A DNA stretch of 64,000 bases. It comes from Acidimicrobiales bacterium (GTDB lineage Bacteria > Actinomycetota > Acidimicrobiia > Acidimicrobiales > JAVJTC01). A program made the position numbers and the translations under genes. Below the pieces are notes generated by a model. It was given only the letters and a program-made list of their open reading frames with translations, searched no databases and was not told the DNA's origin. Below, piece after piece: positions 1 through 7,212 of the stretch (the first letter of the stretch is position 1; each line of letters begins with the position of its first letter). Location: positions 62,001-126,000 of the forward strand of contig JAVJTC010000009.1 of the NCBI GenBank assembly GCA_040219085.1. The letters are read 5' to 3'.

Positions 1-2
1 CC

Positions 3-668
3 CTGCGTCTCAGCGACGTGCGCAAGACCTACCCGATGGGTGACGGCTCCGAGGTGGTCGCCCTCGACCACGCCACGCTGACGGTGGCCGCGGACGAGAT
101 GGTCGCGCTCGTCGGGCCCTCGGGTTCGGGAAAGACGACGTTGTGTTCGATCGCCGGGGGCATCCTCTCCCCCACCGAAGGCAGCGTCGAGGTCGCCGGC
201 GAGGACATCTCCGGATACGGGGACCGCGCGCTGACCCGCTTCCGGCAGGAATCGGTCGGCTTCGTATTCCAGTCTGTGAATCTCGTCCCATTCCTCAACG
301 CCCGCGAGAACCTCCTCGTCGTCGACGAACTCGGCCGCCGCACCGGTCGTGCGGCGCGCGAACGGGCCGATCAACTCCTCGAGGAACTCGGGCTCAGCGA
401 CCGGGCACGCAACCTGCCCTCACAGCTGTCCGGCGGGCAACGTCAGCGGGTGGCCATCGGGCGGGCCCTGATGAACGACCCCAGCCTCGTTCTCTTCGAC
501 GAACCGACGTCCTCGCTCGACACCAGCCTCGGCGAGCAGGTCATGGAACTGATCCGCGACGAGATGCGCAGCCGTGGCATCGCCGCCATCGTGGTGACCC
601 ATGACGAGCGCATCACCGGTTACTGCGACCGCACCGTGAACATCGTCGACGGTCGTCTCGCCGCCTGA
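3..668 (+). CDS. ABC transporter ATP-binding protein, MacB/LolD type (5' end outside window)
   Basis: ATPase subunit of an ABC transporter of the MacB/LolD group, which powers efflux or lipoprotein and peptide export through an FtsX-like permease in the membrane. The visible part has Walker A (GPSGSGKTT), the signature LSGGQRQRV, Walker B (LVLFDEPTS) and the H-loop (VVTHDE), so it is nearly complete. The frame is open to the left edge (L-R-L-S-D-V-R-K-T-Y), and the family normally begins a few residues before this, so the GTG at 18 is probably not the true start. The last 47 bp, including the stop codon, recur at 1995-2041. The partner permease must lie to the left of the window. Confidence 0.92.
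   Translation: MRLSDVRKTYPMGDGSEVVALDHATLTVAADEMVALVGPSGSGKTTLCSIAGGILSPTEGSVEVAGEDISGYGDRALTRFRQESVGFVFQSVNLVPFLNARENLLVVDELGRRTGRAARERADQLLEELGLSDRARNLPSQLSGGQRQRVAIGRALMNDPSLVLFDEPTSSLDTSLGEQVMELIRDEMRSRGIAAIVVTHDERITGYCDRTVNIVDGRLAA
622..668 (+). repeat. Direct repeat, copy 1 (3' end of the ABC ATPase gene)
   Basis: 47 bp covering the last codons and the stop of the ATPase gene. It recurs at 1995-2041 with two mismatches, both at third codon positions (acc/acg and aac/aat), so both copies encode the same C-terminus C-D-R-T-V-N-I-V-D-G-R-L-A-A-stop. It looks like the left attachment-type repeat of a small island. Confidence 0.85.
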
Positions 669-707
669 GATCCCCAGATCACCTCGGCTGACCCGATCCC
701 CAAGGAC

Positions 708-713
708 TACGGT
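708..713 (+). promoter_or_regulatory. Putative leaderless -10 box TACGGT
   Basis: TACGGT ends 6 nt before the ATG at 720 and no Shine-Dalgarno sequence lies between, the arrangement expected of a leaderless transcript. Confidence 0.45.
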
Positions 714-719
714 CGATTC

Positions 720-1226
720 ATGGAGGTCGTCGACTGGGGCGCACTGGCTGCCCATCTCGGAGCACAGCGGACAGTTTCGAGCGAGGACGCCCGCCGGGCA
801 CTGTCCTTGATCGTCGGAGTTGATGCGATCAGGTCAGCTGTGGACGAGTACCTCGCCCACGGACCCGGCAGTGAACTTGCTCGCACAACGCTGCGCCTCC
901 TGCGCTCCCCCGAGGCTTCCGAGTACTGCATGGAGCAGTACCGGGCGGCTGCGCACAGCGAGCGGCGGCTCGATGCCGTGGAACTCCTCCGGGGTACCTG
1001 TGGTCCGGAGGGGTTGAGCTGTCTCGAGGAGCTTCTCCGAGACGAGTCCGATGAGGTTGCCTATTGGGCCGCGCACATCATCACCGAGCTGGCGTGGGGC
1101 GGATGGCACGACAGCGACGAGTACTCAGACGCGCTCTCCAGTGCCGAGCGCCACCCGTCCGAGAGGGTGCGAGAAGTTGCACGTGATGCCCGCAAGGCGA
1201 TCGAGCGGATGGAGGGACCACTGTGA
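720..1226 (+). CDS. Hypothetical protein with HEAT-like helical repeats
   Basis: 168-residue protein of unknown function. The sequence is alpha-helical, with repeated patterns such as LDAVELLRGTCGPEGLSCLEELL and DEVAYWAAHIITELA that resemble HEAT or PBS-lyase helical hairpins (roughly residues 80-160), a scaffold for protein binding. There is no signal peptide and no catalytic motif. It is the first gene inside the interval bounded by the 47-bp repeats and lies 64 bp before the mntA-like gene, so it is probably cargo of the same module, perhaps an immunity or accessory factor, though that is only a guess. Its base composition looks slightly less G+C rich than the flanks. Confidence 0.7.
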   Translation: MEVVDWGALAAHLGAQRTVSSEDARRALSLIVGVDAIRSAVDEYLAHGPGSELARTTLRLLRSPEASEYCMEQYRAAAHSERRLDAVELLRGTCGPEGLSCLEELLRDESDEVAYWAAHIITELAWGGWHDSDEYSDALSSAERHPSERVREVARDARKAIERMEGPL

Positions 1227-1278
1227 AACGGGCGCCTCGGGACTCGTCCGTCGGCCCGATCACGAGCCCGCACTGCCG

Positions 1279-1284
1279 TAGGCT
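1279..1284 (+). promoter_or_regulatory. Putative leaderless -10 box TAGGCT
   Basis: TAGGCT ends 6 nt before the GTG start at 1291 of the mntA-like gene. No ribosome binding site lies between them. Confidence 0.5.
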
Positions 1285-1290
1285 TGAGCC

Positions 1291-1590
1291 GTGACCTCTA
1301 CGGGCCTCGACGTCGACCTCGACCTGGTCGCAGGGATCTGCCAGCGCTTCGGTTTGGCGCGTTTGGAGGTCTTCGGATCAGTCAGTCGAGGGGAGGATCG
1401 CCCGGGCAGCGACATCGACCTGCTCTATGACCTGGCTCCTGGCGCTCGACTCGGTTGGGATATCGAGACTCTCGCTGACGAGCTGACTGAGGCTCTTGGG
1501 CGGCCGGTCGACCTGGTATCTCGCAAGGCATTGCATGAACGGCTGCGTGACGCGGTGCTGGCCGAGGCCCAGACCCTGTATGCGGCGTGA
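1291..1590 (+). CDS. mntA: MntA-type nucleotidyltransferase antitoxin
   Basis: Minimal nucleotidyltransferase of 99 residues. The family motif GSX10DXD is complete: G29-S30, ten residues, then D41-I-D43. Family knowledge: MntA antitoxins transfer AMP groups to a tyrosine in the HEPN motif of the HepT RNase and so silence it. The start is GTG, placed at the likely transcription start. The downstream hepT gene begins at 1580, inside the last codons of this one, so the two are translationally coupled in the usual antitoxin-toxin arrangement. The pair sits between 47-bp direct repeats. Confidence 0.9.
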   Translation: MTSTGLDVDLDLVAGICQRFGLARLEVFGSVSRGEDRPGSDIDLLYDLAPGARLGWDIETLADELTEALGRPVDLVSRKALHERLRDAVLAEAQTLYAA

Positions 1591-1951
1591 GCTCCTCCTT
1601 CTCGGCGAGATGATCGAGGCGGCCGAACAGGCGCAGGCCCTCGTCTCGGGCTTCGACCTCGAAGAGTTCAGCTCGGATCGCCAACGACGAGATGCGCTGC
1701 TCTGGAACTTCACCGTCCTGGGTGAGGCGGCGGCGCAGCTCGACCAGTCGGTGAAAGAACGATTCCCTGAGATCCCGTGGACACGGCCCGCCCGACTCCG
1801 CAACAGGATCATCCACGGCTATTGGTCGATCGACCTCGAGATTCTTCACACAACCGCCACCGACGTGCTCCCGGAGCTCGTCGATCAGCTGCGGACCGCG
1901 CTTGGCGTCCTCGAGGCCGATCCGGATCCCGACGACGCAGCTGCCCCATAG
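1580..1951 (+). CDS. hepT: HepT-type HEPN RNase toxin
   Basis: 123-residue all-helical HEPN protein with the complete RX4HXY motif (R74, H79, Y81 in R-N-R-I-I-H-G-Y). Arg and His form the RNase site, and the Tyr is the residue AMPylated by MntA in characterised pairs. The ATG at 1580 is preferred to the in-frame ATG at 1496, because only the later start gives a family-length protein; the 28 upstream codons lie inside mntA. Likely a tRNA or mRNA cleaving toxin used for stress response or phage defence; the target cannot be read from sequence. Confidence 0.9.
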   Translation: MRRELLLLGEMIEAAEQAQALVSGFDLEEFSSDRQRRDALLWNFTVLGEAAAQLDQSVKERFPEIPWTRPARLRNRIIHGYWSIDLEILHTTATDVLPELVDQLRTALGVLEADPDPDDAAAP

Positions 1952-1994
1952 CTGCTGAGGTCGGCGGTGGCACTGGGGCGAATGAGACGCTTTC

Positions 1995-2041
1995 ACTGCG
2001 ACCGCACGGTGAATATCGTCGACGGTCGTCTCGCCGCCTGA
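1995..2041 (+). repeat. Direct repeat, copy 2 (displaced tail of the ABC ATPase gene)
   Basis: 47 bp matching 622-668 at 45 positions, including the in-frame stop. Similarity stops abruptly on both sides. It lies 43 bp after the hepT stop in otherwise non-coding DNA. It reads as the original 3' end of the ATPase gene, left behind when an element supplied a replacement tail, so the island would span roughly 669-2041. Confidence 0.85.
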
Positions 2042-2112
2042 CGAAGCTCTGTCGCCGGTCCCGGCAATGTGTGCCCCGGGCACGTTCTTGGGAGCATCGA
2101 CCGAATGGTTGG

Positions 2113-2118
2113 TAGGTT
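2113..2118 (+). promoter_or_regulatory. Putative leaderless -10 box TAGGTT
   Basis: TAGGTT ends 6 nt before the GTG at 2125, the first gene of the DUF35/thiolase/P450/SDR operon. No Shine-Dalgarno sequence intervenes. Confidence 0.5.
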
Positions 2119-2124
2119 GCGGAC

Positions 2125-2565
2125 GTGAGCGAGAACCGGACCGACACAAGCGCCCGAGCCGCCGCAGACCCGCGGCCCTCGGTCGTGGACGAGGCCGGCG
2201 GGACGAGGATCGCCGGGGGACGCTGCACCAGTTGCGGGCACCCGATGCTCGTCGCCCCGCCGCGCTGCCCCGTGTGCGGACAGGGCCCGTTCGAGCGTGA
2301 GGAGTTCGGACCCGACGGCACCGTCTTCTCCTCGACGATCCTGTACATCCCCGTACCCGGACGTGAGCCGCCCTACGGGCTGGCCTACATCGACCTCGAC
2401 GACGGCCCGCGCCTGCTCGCCCACCTCGACGACTCCGTGACGACCGCCCTGGCACCCGGAACCCGGGTACGCCTCACGGGCATGACGCCCCACGGCGATC
2501 CGCTCGCAGCGCCCCTCGCCGGGACCACGAAACACGACGACGCAGAGGAGGCCACCGATGGCTGA
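2125..2565 (+). CDS. DUF35 (Zn-ribbon plus OB-fold) acyl-CoA-binding protein
   Basis: 146 residues. A rubredoxin-like zinc ribbon with two CXXC pairs (C34/C37 and C48/C51) is followed by an OB-fold (residues about 60-135, Y-G-L-A-Y-I-D-L onward). Family knowledge: DUF35 proteins bind acyl-CoA and form complexes with SCP2-type thiolases or aldolases, as with ChsH2 and Ltp2 in steroid side-chain breakdown. The next gene, overlapping by 8 nt, encodes such a thiolase, which supports a DUF35-thiolase complex. The substrate is unknown. Confidence 0.88.
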   Translation: MSENRTDTSARAAADPRPSVVDEAGGTRIAGGRCTSCGHPMLVAPPRCPVCGQGPFEREEFGPDGTVFSSTILYIPVPGREPPYGLAYIDLDDGPRLLAHLDDSVTTALAPGTRVRLTGMTPHGDPLAAPLAGTTKHDDAEEATDG

Positions 2566-3697
2566 TCCCGCGATCTGGGGGGTCGGAACCACGCTGTTCG
2601 GAAAGCAGCCCGACGTGCCTGCCCGTGAACTCGCGTGGCAGGCGGCCTCGGAGGCACTCGACGACGCCGGTATCGCCGCGTCGGAGGTCGATGCCGTGTT
2701 CGCCGGCACCGTGTTCGGTGACCCGGGCACCGTGACCCGCACCCTGCAACAGATCGGAATCCTCGAGGTCCCGATCATCACGATCGAGAACGCCTGCGCG
2801 AGCGGCACGTCCGCCTTCCACGAGGCGAGGGTCGCCGTCAGCCACGGGCGCTACGAGCGGGTTCTCGCGTTCGGCATCGAGACGATGACATCGGTGTTCA
2901 CCGGCGCGATCAACCCGATCGAGTCCGACCCGGAGGGCGCGCAGGGCTTCGCCATGCCGAGCATCTACGGCATGTCGGCCACCCGCTACCTCCACGAGTT
3001 CGGCGTGACCGGCGAGCAACGGGCACTCGTCTCGGTGAAGAACCACGAACACGCCGTCGGCAACCCCCGCGCCCAGCACAAGAAGACCTTCACGGTCGAG
3101 TCCGTCCTCGAGAGCCGGATGATCGCCGATCCGCTCCACCTCTTCGAGTGCTGCTCGATCGCGGATGCTGCCGCGGCAGCCATCATCGGGCCCCGGCGCG
3201 AGGGCACCGCGGGCGCACGTGACGTCCCCATCCGCTCCACGGCCCTTCGGACCGGGAAGCTGTGGGATCACCGCACCGACAAGGTCTGGGGTTGGGACAT
3301 CGTCGCGGACACCGCCCGCGACGCGTACGAGGCCGCCGGCATCGGCCCCGCCGACGTCGACATGTTCGAGGTCCACGACGCGTTCACGATCGGCGAGATC
3401 GTCACCACCGAGGCGCTCGGCCTGTGCGAACGCGGCGGCGGCGGAGAACTCGTCGAGTCCCGCCACACGTGGCTGGGCGGACCCCAGCCCGTGAACCCGT
3501 CGGGCGGCCTGCTGTCGCGGGGCCACCCACTCGGAGCGACCGGTCTCGCCCAGGTCGCCGAGATCACATGGCAGTTGCGCGGGGACGCCGGTGAACGGCA
3601 GATCGAAGGCGCCCGGATCGGCGTCGTGGAGACAATGGGTGGGGGAACCGCCGGAATCGATGGGAACGCCTGCGTCGTAGGCGTTCTGGGAGGCTGA
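2558..3697 (+). CDS. SCP2/lipid-transfer-type thiolase
   Basis: 379-residue cytosolic thiolase-fold enzyme. Nucleophilic Cys lies in E-N-A-C-A-S-G; other active-site signatures are V-H-D-A-F-T, the GHPLGATG histidine loop and a C-terminal G-N-A-C-V-V. The H-D-A-F motif and the DUF35 partner place it with SCP2/Ltp-like non-biosynthetic thiolases or retro-aldolases rather than the FadA type. It probably cleaves a 3-keto- or 3-hydroxy-acyl-CoA made by this operon, with the P450 and SDR next door supplying oxidations. The 8-nt overlap with the DUF35 gene implies translational coupling. Confidence 0.88.
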   Translation: MADPAIWGVGTTLFGKQPDVPARELAWQAASEALDDAGIAASEVDAVFAGTVFGDPGTVTRTLQQIGILEVPIITIENACASGTSAFHEARVAVSHGRYERVLAFGIETMTSVFTGAINPIESDPEGAQGFAMPSIYGMSATRYLHEFGVTGEQRALVSVKNHEHAVGNPRAQHKKTFTVESVLESRMIADPLHLFECCSIADAAAAAIIGPRREGTAGARDVPIRSTALRTGKLWDHRTDKVWGWDIVADTARDAYEAAGIGPADVDMFEVHDAFTIGEIVTTEALGLCERGGGGELVESRHTWLGGPQPVNPSGGLLSRGHPLGATGLAQVAEITWQLRGDAGERQIEGARIGVVETMGGGTAGIDGNACVVGVLGG

Positions 3698-3703
3698 GGA
3701 GAC

Positions 3704-4951
3704 ATGACCGACACGATCGCCGACGAGGGCGTCGACCTGCTCACACCCGAGCGCGTCGTCGACCCTTATCCGATTCTCGCGGAACTGCGCGAGAGCCATC
3801 CCGTCTACTTCAACCCGTTGTACAAGGCGTGGTTCATCCACCGCTACGACGACGTCATGGACGCGTTGCGCGACGAGCGCTTCTCGAGCGACCGGATCCG
3901 CCCGGTCTACGAGTACAAGCTCACCGACGCTCAGCGCGAGGAGCGTGGGCCCACCTACGAGATCCTCGGCGACTGGCTTGTCTTCCGTGACCCGCCCGAC
4001 CACACCCGCCTGCGCAAGCTCGTGAGCCGGGCCTTCACCCCCCGCGCCGTGGAGCAACTCCGCGAGCGCACCGAGATCCTCGTCGCCGAGATGGTGGCCG
4101 ACGTGGCGCCGCGCGGCGAGATAGACCTCATCCACGACTTCGCCTATCCGATCCCGGCGGTCATCATCGCCGAGATGCTCGGCGTGCCCGCCGGGGACCG
4201 CGACATGTTCAAGGACTGGTCCGACGACATCATGGTCCTCGTCTTCGGCGCCCGGGACATGGAGGGCCGACGCGAGCGCGCCCAGCAGGGCCTCGTCGAC
4301 CTTCGGGACTACCTCAGCGGCATGGTGAAACAGTTCCGCGCGGAGCCGGGCGACAACCTGATCACCGCGCTCGTCAAAGCCCAGGAGGGCGACGACGCCC
4401 TGACCGATCACGAGATCGTTTCGAACTGCGTCCTGTTCCTCTTCGGAGGGCACGAAACCACGACGAACCTGATCGGCAACGGGACCCGCGCGCTGCTGCG
4501 CCACCCCGACCAGCTGGCGAAGTTCAAGGCGAACCCTGAGATCCTCAAGTCCGCCATCGAGGAGATCCTGCGCTACGACGGACCGTCCAAGATGCAGGTC
4601 AGGATGGCCTCCGCCGACATCGAGATGCGCGGCGAGACCATTCGCGAGGGCGACATGGTCTACCTCGTGCAGGCCGCGGCCAACCACGACCCGGAGGAAT
4701 TCGAGAACCCCGAGACCTTCGACGTGACCCGCAACCCGACCGGCCAGATCGGCTTCGGGTTCGGCATCCACTTCTGCCTCGGAGCATCCATCGCCCGCCT
4801 CGAGGGGTCGATCGCGATCAACGCGCTCGTGCGGGCGTTCGACGACCTGCAGCTGGGCCCGGGCACCGAGCACTGGCACCCGACGCTCATCAGTCGGGGC
4901 ATGGAGTCACTGCCTGTCTCGTTCACGCCCGTCGAGATCCCGGCGCCGTAG
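3704..4951 (+). CDS. Cytochrome P450
   Basis: 415-residue soluble bacterial P450. The I-helix oxygen-activation motif is F-G-G-H-E-T-T, the ExxR motif is E-E-I-L-R, and the haem-binding loop F-G-F-G-I-H-F-C-L-G carries the proximal ligand Cys358. It needs ferredoxin and reductase partners, which are not encoded nearby. It starts 6 nt after the thiolase and is followed at 9 nt by an SDR, so it is co-transcribed with a degradative set. Hydroxylation of a lipid, terpenoid or steroid-like substrate is plausible, but the substrate cannot be read from sequence. Confidence 0.95.
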   Translation: MTDTIADEGVDLLTPERVVDPYPILAELRESHPVYFNPLYKAWFIHRYDDVMDALRDERFSSDRIRPVYEYKLTDAQREERGPTYEILGDWLVFRDPPDHTRLRKLVSRAFTPRAVEQLRERTEILVAEMVADVAPRGEIDLIHDFAYPIPAVIIAEMLGVPAGDRDMFKDWSDDIMVLVFGARDMEGRRERAQQGLVDLRDYLSGMVKQFRAEPGDNLITALVKAQEGDDALTDHEIVSNCVLFLFGGHETTTNLIGNGTRALLRHPDQLAKFKANPEILKSAIEEILRYDGPSKMQVRMASADIEMRGETIREGDMVYLVQAAANHDPEEFENPETFDVTRNPTGQIGFGFGIHFCLGASIARLEGSIAINALVRAFDDLQLGPGTEHWHPTLISRGMESLPVSFTPVEIPAP

Positions 4952-4960
4952 GCGGCTCCG

Positions 4961-5719
4961 ATGCTCGACAGCTTCTCTCTCGCCGGCCGCACCGTGGTCG
5001 TCACCGGTGCCTCCGGTGACATCGGCCGGGCCATCGCCCTGACGGTCGCCGACCACGGGGCCGACGTCGCCCTGCTCGCGCGCAGCGTGGACCGACTCGA
5101 GGCCGTCGCCGCCGAGGTCACGGCGAAGGGGAGGCGCGCGGCAGCCGTCCCGTGTGACGTGACCTCCTCCGAGGCGATCGCAGCGGCCGCCGAGACGGTT
5201 GCCGCCGATCTCGGCGACGTCGACGTCCTGATCAACAACGCGGGCGGAGCCCGCTTCATCGCCCCTCCGCTCGACGTCGTCGAGTCAGGGTGGTCGAAGA
5301 CGATCGCGCTCAACCTCACCGGGCCGTTCCTTCTGTCCCAGGCGTTCGGTCGCCAGATGGTCGAACGGGGCAGCGGCTCAATCATCAACGTCGGCTCGTT
5401 GTCGGGGCTGCGTCACCTGCCCGGTATGGCGGCCTACACCGCCGCCAAGGCCGGGCTCTACGGCGAGACGCGCGCCCTGGCCCGTGAGTGGGGCCCCCAC
5501 AACGTCCGTGTCAACGCCGTTGCACCGGGATTCATCGACACCTCCGCCTGGGAGAACTTCGACAAGGACGAGGTGGTCGCCGAAGCCGGGATACCCATCC
5601 CGCTGGGACGGTGGGCCACCGCCGACGAGGTCGCGCTGCCCGTCGCCTTCCTCGCGAGCGACGCCGCCAGCTACATCACCGGCATCACGATGGTGATCGA
5701 CGGCGGAATGCTCACCTGA
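4961..5719 (+). CDS. SDR family oxidoreductase
   Basis: 252-residue classical short-chain dehydrogenase/reductase. It has the cofactor motif TGASGDIG near residue 15, N-N-A-G, the catalytic Ser in V-G-S-L-S and the Y-T-A-A-K active site, and ends in the usual I-D-G-G-M-L-T. It resembles the 3-oxoacyl reductase/gluconate dehydrogenase group. As last gene of the DUF35/thiolase/P450 operon it probably oxidises the alcohol made by the P450 or a 3-hydroxyacyl-CoA. Its last 22 bp are imperfectly repeated 28 bp further on. Confidence 0.92.
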   Translation: MLDSFSLAGRTVVVTGASGDIGRAIALTVADHGADVALLARSVDRLEAVAAEVTAKGRRAAAVPCDVTSSEAIAAAAETVAADLGDVDVLINNAGGARFIAPPLDVVESGWSKTIALNLTGPFLLSQAFGRQMVERGSGSIINVGSLSGLRHLPGMAAYTAAKAGLYGETRALAREWGPHNVRVNAVAPGFIDTSAWENFDKDEVVAEAGIPIPLGRWATADEVALPVAFLASDAASYITGITMVIDGGMLT

Positions 5720-5750
5720 GTCCGCGTACGGCGGAATCCTCACGTGAGTC
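5701..5750 (+). repeat. Short tandem duplication of the SDR gene tail
   Basis: 22 bp at 5701-5722 recur at 5729-5750 with two mismatches. Both copies can be read as a G-G-(M/I)-L-T-stop tail. The 28-bp period is not a multiple of three, so the second copy is not read in the SDR frame. It fills the space between the SDR gene and the convergent gene that ends at 5751. Confidence 0.7.
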
Positions 5751-7127
5751 TCAGCTGTCGCCGGCGAAGCTCTCGATGATCGCCGCGAGTACGTCGTCGA
5801 GGGCGGCCATGCGCTCAGCGGGGGTGACACCCGACCGCACGACGACGAGGTCCAGGGTCGGTACGAGCAGCAGACGCTGACCCTCGTAGCCCAGCGCCGC
5901 GAACGTGCCGTGGCGGTCGGGGATCGTCCACCAGTGCCGGCTGAATCCCTCGTCGTCAACGACGTCATGGGCCTGAGGTCGCCGGGCGGTCTCGACCCAG
6001 TCCGTGGGGACCACCTGTCGCCCGTTCCACGATCCACCCCGCAGATGGAGCAACCCGAAGCGCGCCCAGTCACGTGCGGTGGCGCGCACCGCGGAGGACG
6101 CGACCCAGGTCCCGGCGGGGTCGAAGTCGGGCGTGGCCGTGGTCGCCCCGATCGGGTCGAAGATCCTGTCGGAGAGGAGTCGCCGCACCGCCTGCTCCCG
6201 TGAGCCGGCATCGGCGTCGGGGCCCACCAGGACCGTCGCGATCACGTCGGCGAGGACCATGGACGTTCCGCTCGAATAGTTGAAGACCGCTCCCGGTTCG
6301 TGCGCCACCGGACGCCCGGTGGCGTAGGCGGCCATGTCGCTGTGACCGCGCCCGAACAGCATCTCGACGACGTCCGAAGCGTCGCCGTCGACGTAGTCCT
6401 CGTTCCATGACAGCCCGTCACGCATCTCGAGGAGGTCTCGCACCGTGATCGCCGCCCGGGGATCGTCGGCACCGCTCCATGCCGCCACCGGCGCCGGCGC
6501 ATCGACATCGAGCACGCCGTCGGCGACGAGAACGCCGACCGCAGCGTGAAGGACGCTCTTGGCCATCGACCACGACAGGAGTGGTGTGTCGGCGTGCGTC
6601 TCGGATCCGTACCGCTCCGCGACGATGCGTCCGCGGTGAACGACCACGAGCGCTCGGGTGAGGCCCGTCGGACCGTCCACATCGGAGGCCATGAGCAGGT
6701 CGGCGAGCCCACGGAGTCCCGCGTTCGCAGCCTGATCCGCGTGGGCGACCGTCCACCCGGCGACGGGAACGTCACCGCCGACGGGTAGGGCTGGCGGATC
6801 GCCGCCCGGCAACCACGGCGGCCGGTGCAGCATCGCCCGCTCCGGGGTCACGACGATTCCCGCCTCTGTGACCCGCGCCCGACCGTCCACGAGAAGGGAG
6901 TGGCCCCGGTCCCCCACCACCGGCCACAACAACACGACGCTCGGCGAGACCGCGATGTTGGCCTCGATGCGTCCGCCGGTCGCGCAGACGAGTTCACCGT
7001 CGACGACACGGACCTCGACGTGTTTGAGATGGGGGAACGGCGAGGCGCCCGCCGAGGTCAGGAAGGCGGTGTGACCCCGGGCCTCGATGACGGCGGGGAG
7101 ATCTTCGAGGGCGACCGGAACGCTCAT
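5751..7127 (-). CDS. Fusion: flavin split-barrel (PNPOx-like) domain plus serine beta-lactamase-fold hydrolase
   Basis: 458 residues in two parts. Residues about 1-125 look like the small pyridoxamine-phosphate-oxidase-like split-barrel family, with the family pattern L-L-W-P followed by L-L-V-D-G-R-A-R-V and a closing A-M-L-H-R-P-P. Residues about 130-458 are a class C beta-lactamase/6-aminohexanoate-dimer-hydrolase fold with SxxK (S-M-A-K) and the tyrosine motif Y-S-S-G. No signal peptide is visible, so it should be cytosolic, unlike true beta-lactamases. An esterase or amidase activity is likely. The split barrel may bind flavin, F420 or haem, but no binding residue can be assigned with confidence. 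Confidence 0.82.
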   Translation of the reverse strand: MSVPVALEDLPAVIEARGHTAFLTSAGASPFPHLKHVEVRVVDGELVCATGGRIEANIAVSPSVVLLWPVVGDRGHSLLVDGRARVTEAGIVVTPERAMLHRPPWLPGGDPPALPVGGDVPVAGWTVAHADQAANAGLRGLADLLMASDVDGPTGLTRALVVVHRGRIVAERYGSETHADTPLLSWSMAKSVLHAAVGVLVADGVLDVDAPAPVAAWSGADDPRAAITVRDLLEMRDGLSWNEDYVDGDASDVVEMLFGRGHSDMAAYATGRPVAHEPGAVFNYSSGTSMVLADVIATVLVGPDADAGSREQAVRRLLSDRIFDPIGATTATPDFDPAGTWVASSAVRATARDWARFGLLHLRGGSWNGRQVVPTDWVETARRPQAHDVVDDEGFSRHWWTIPDRHGTFAALGYEGQRLLLVPTLDLVVVRSGVTPAERMAALDDVLAAIIESFAGDS

Positions 7128-7133
7128 GGGTCG

Positions 7134-7139
7134 ACGGTA
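7134..7139 (-). promoter_or_regulatory. Putative leaderless -10 box TACCGT
   Basis: On the minus strand TACCGT ends 6 nt before the ATG at 7127, without a ribosome binding site between. Confidence 0.45.
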
Positions 7140-7212
7140 TCCGCGCTGTCGGGACCGGTGAGCGGTTGCGCCCGGTTCCGCCTCGATGGTCGCCGTGTGA
7201 TGAGATCACCTC

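Noticed and set aside
2474-4879. 801-residue minus-strand ORF across the thiolase and P450 genes
   Set aside because: Antisense shadow typical of GC-rich DNA; the plus strand encodes well-recognised proteins with intact motifs.
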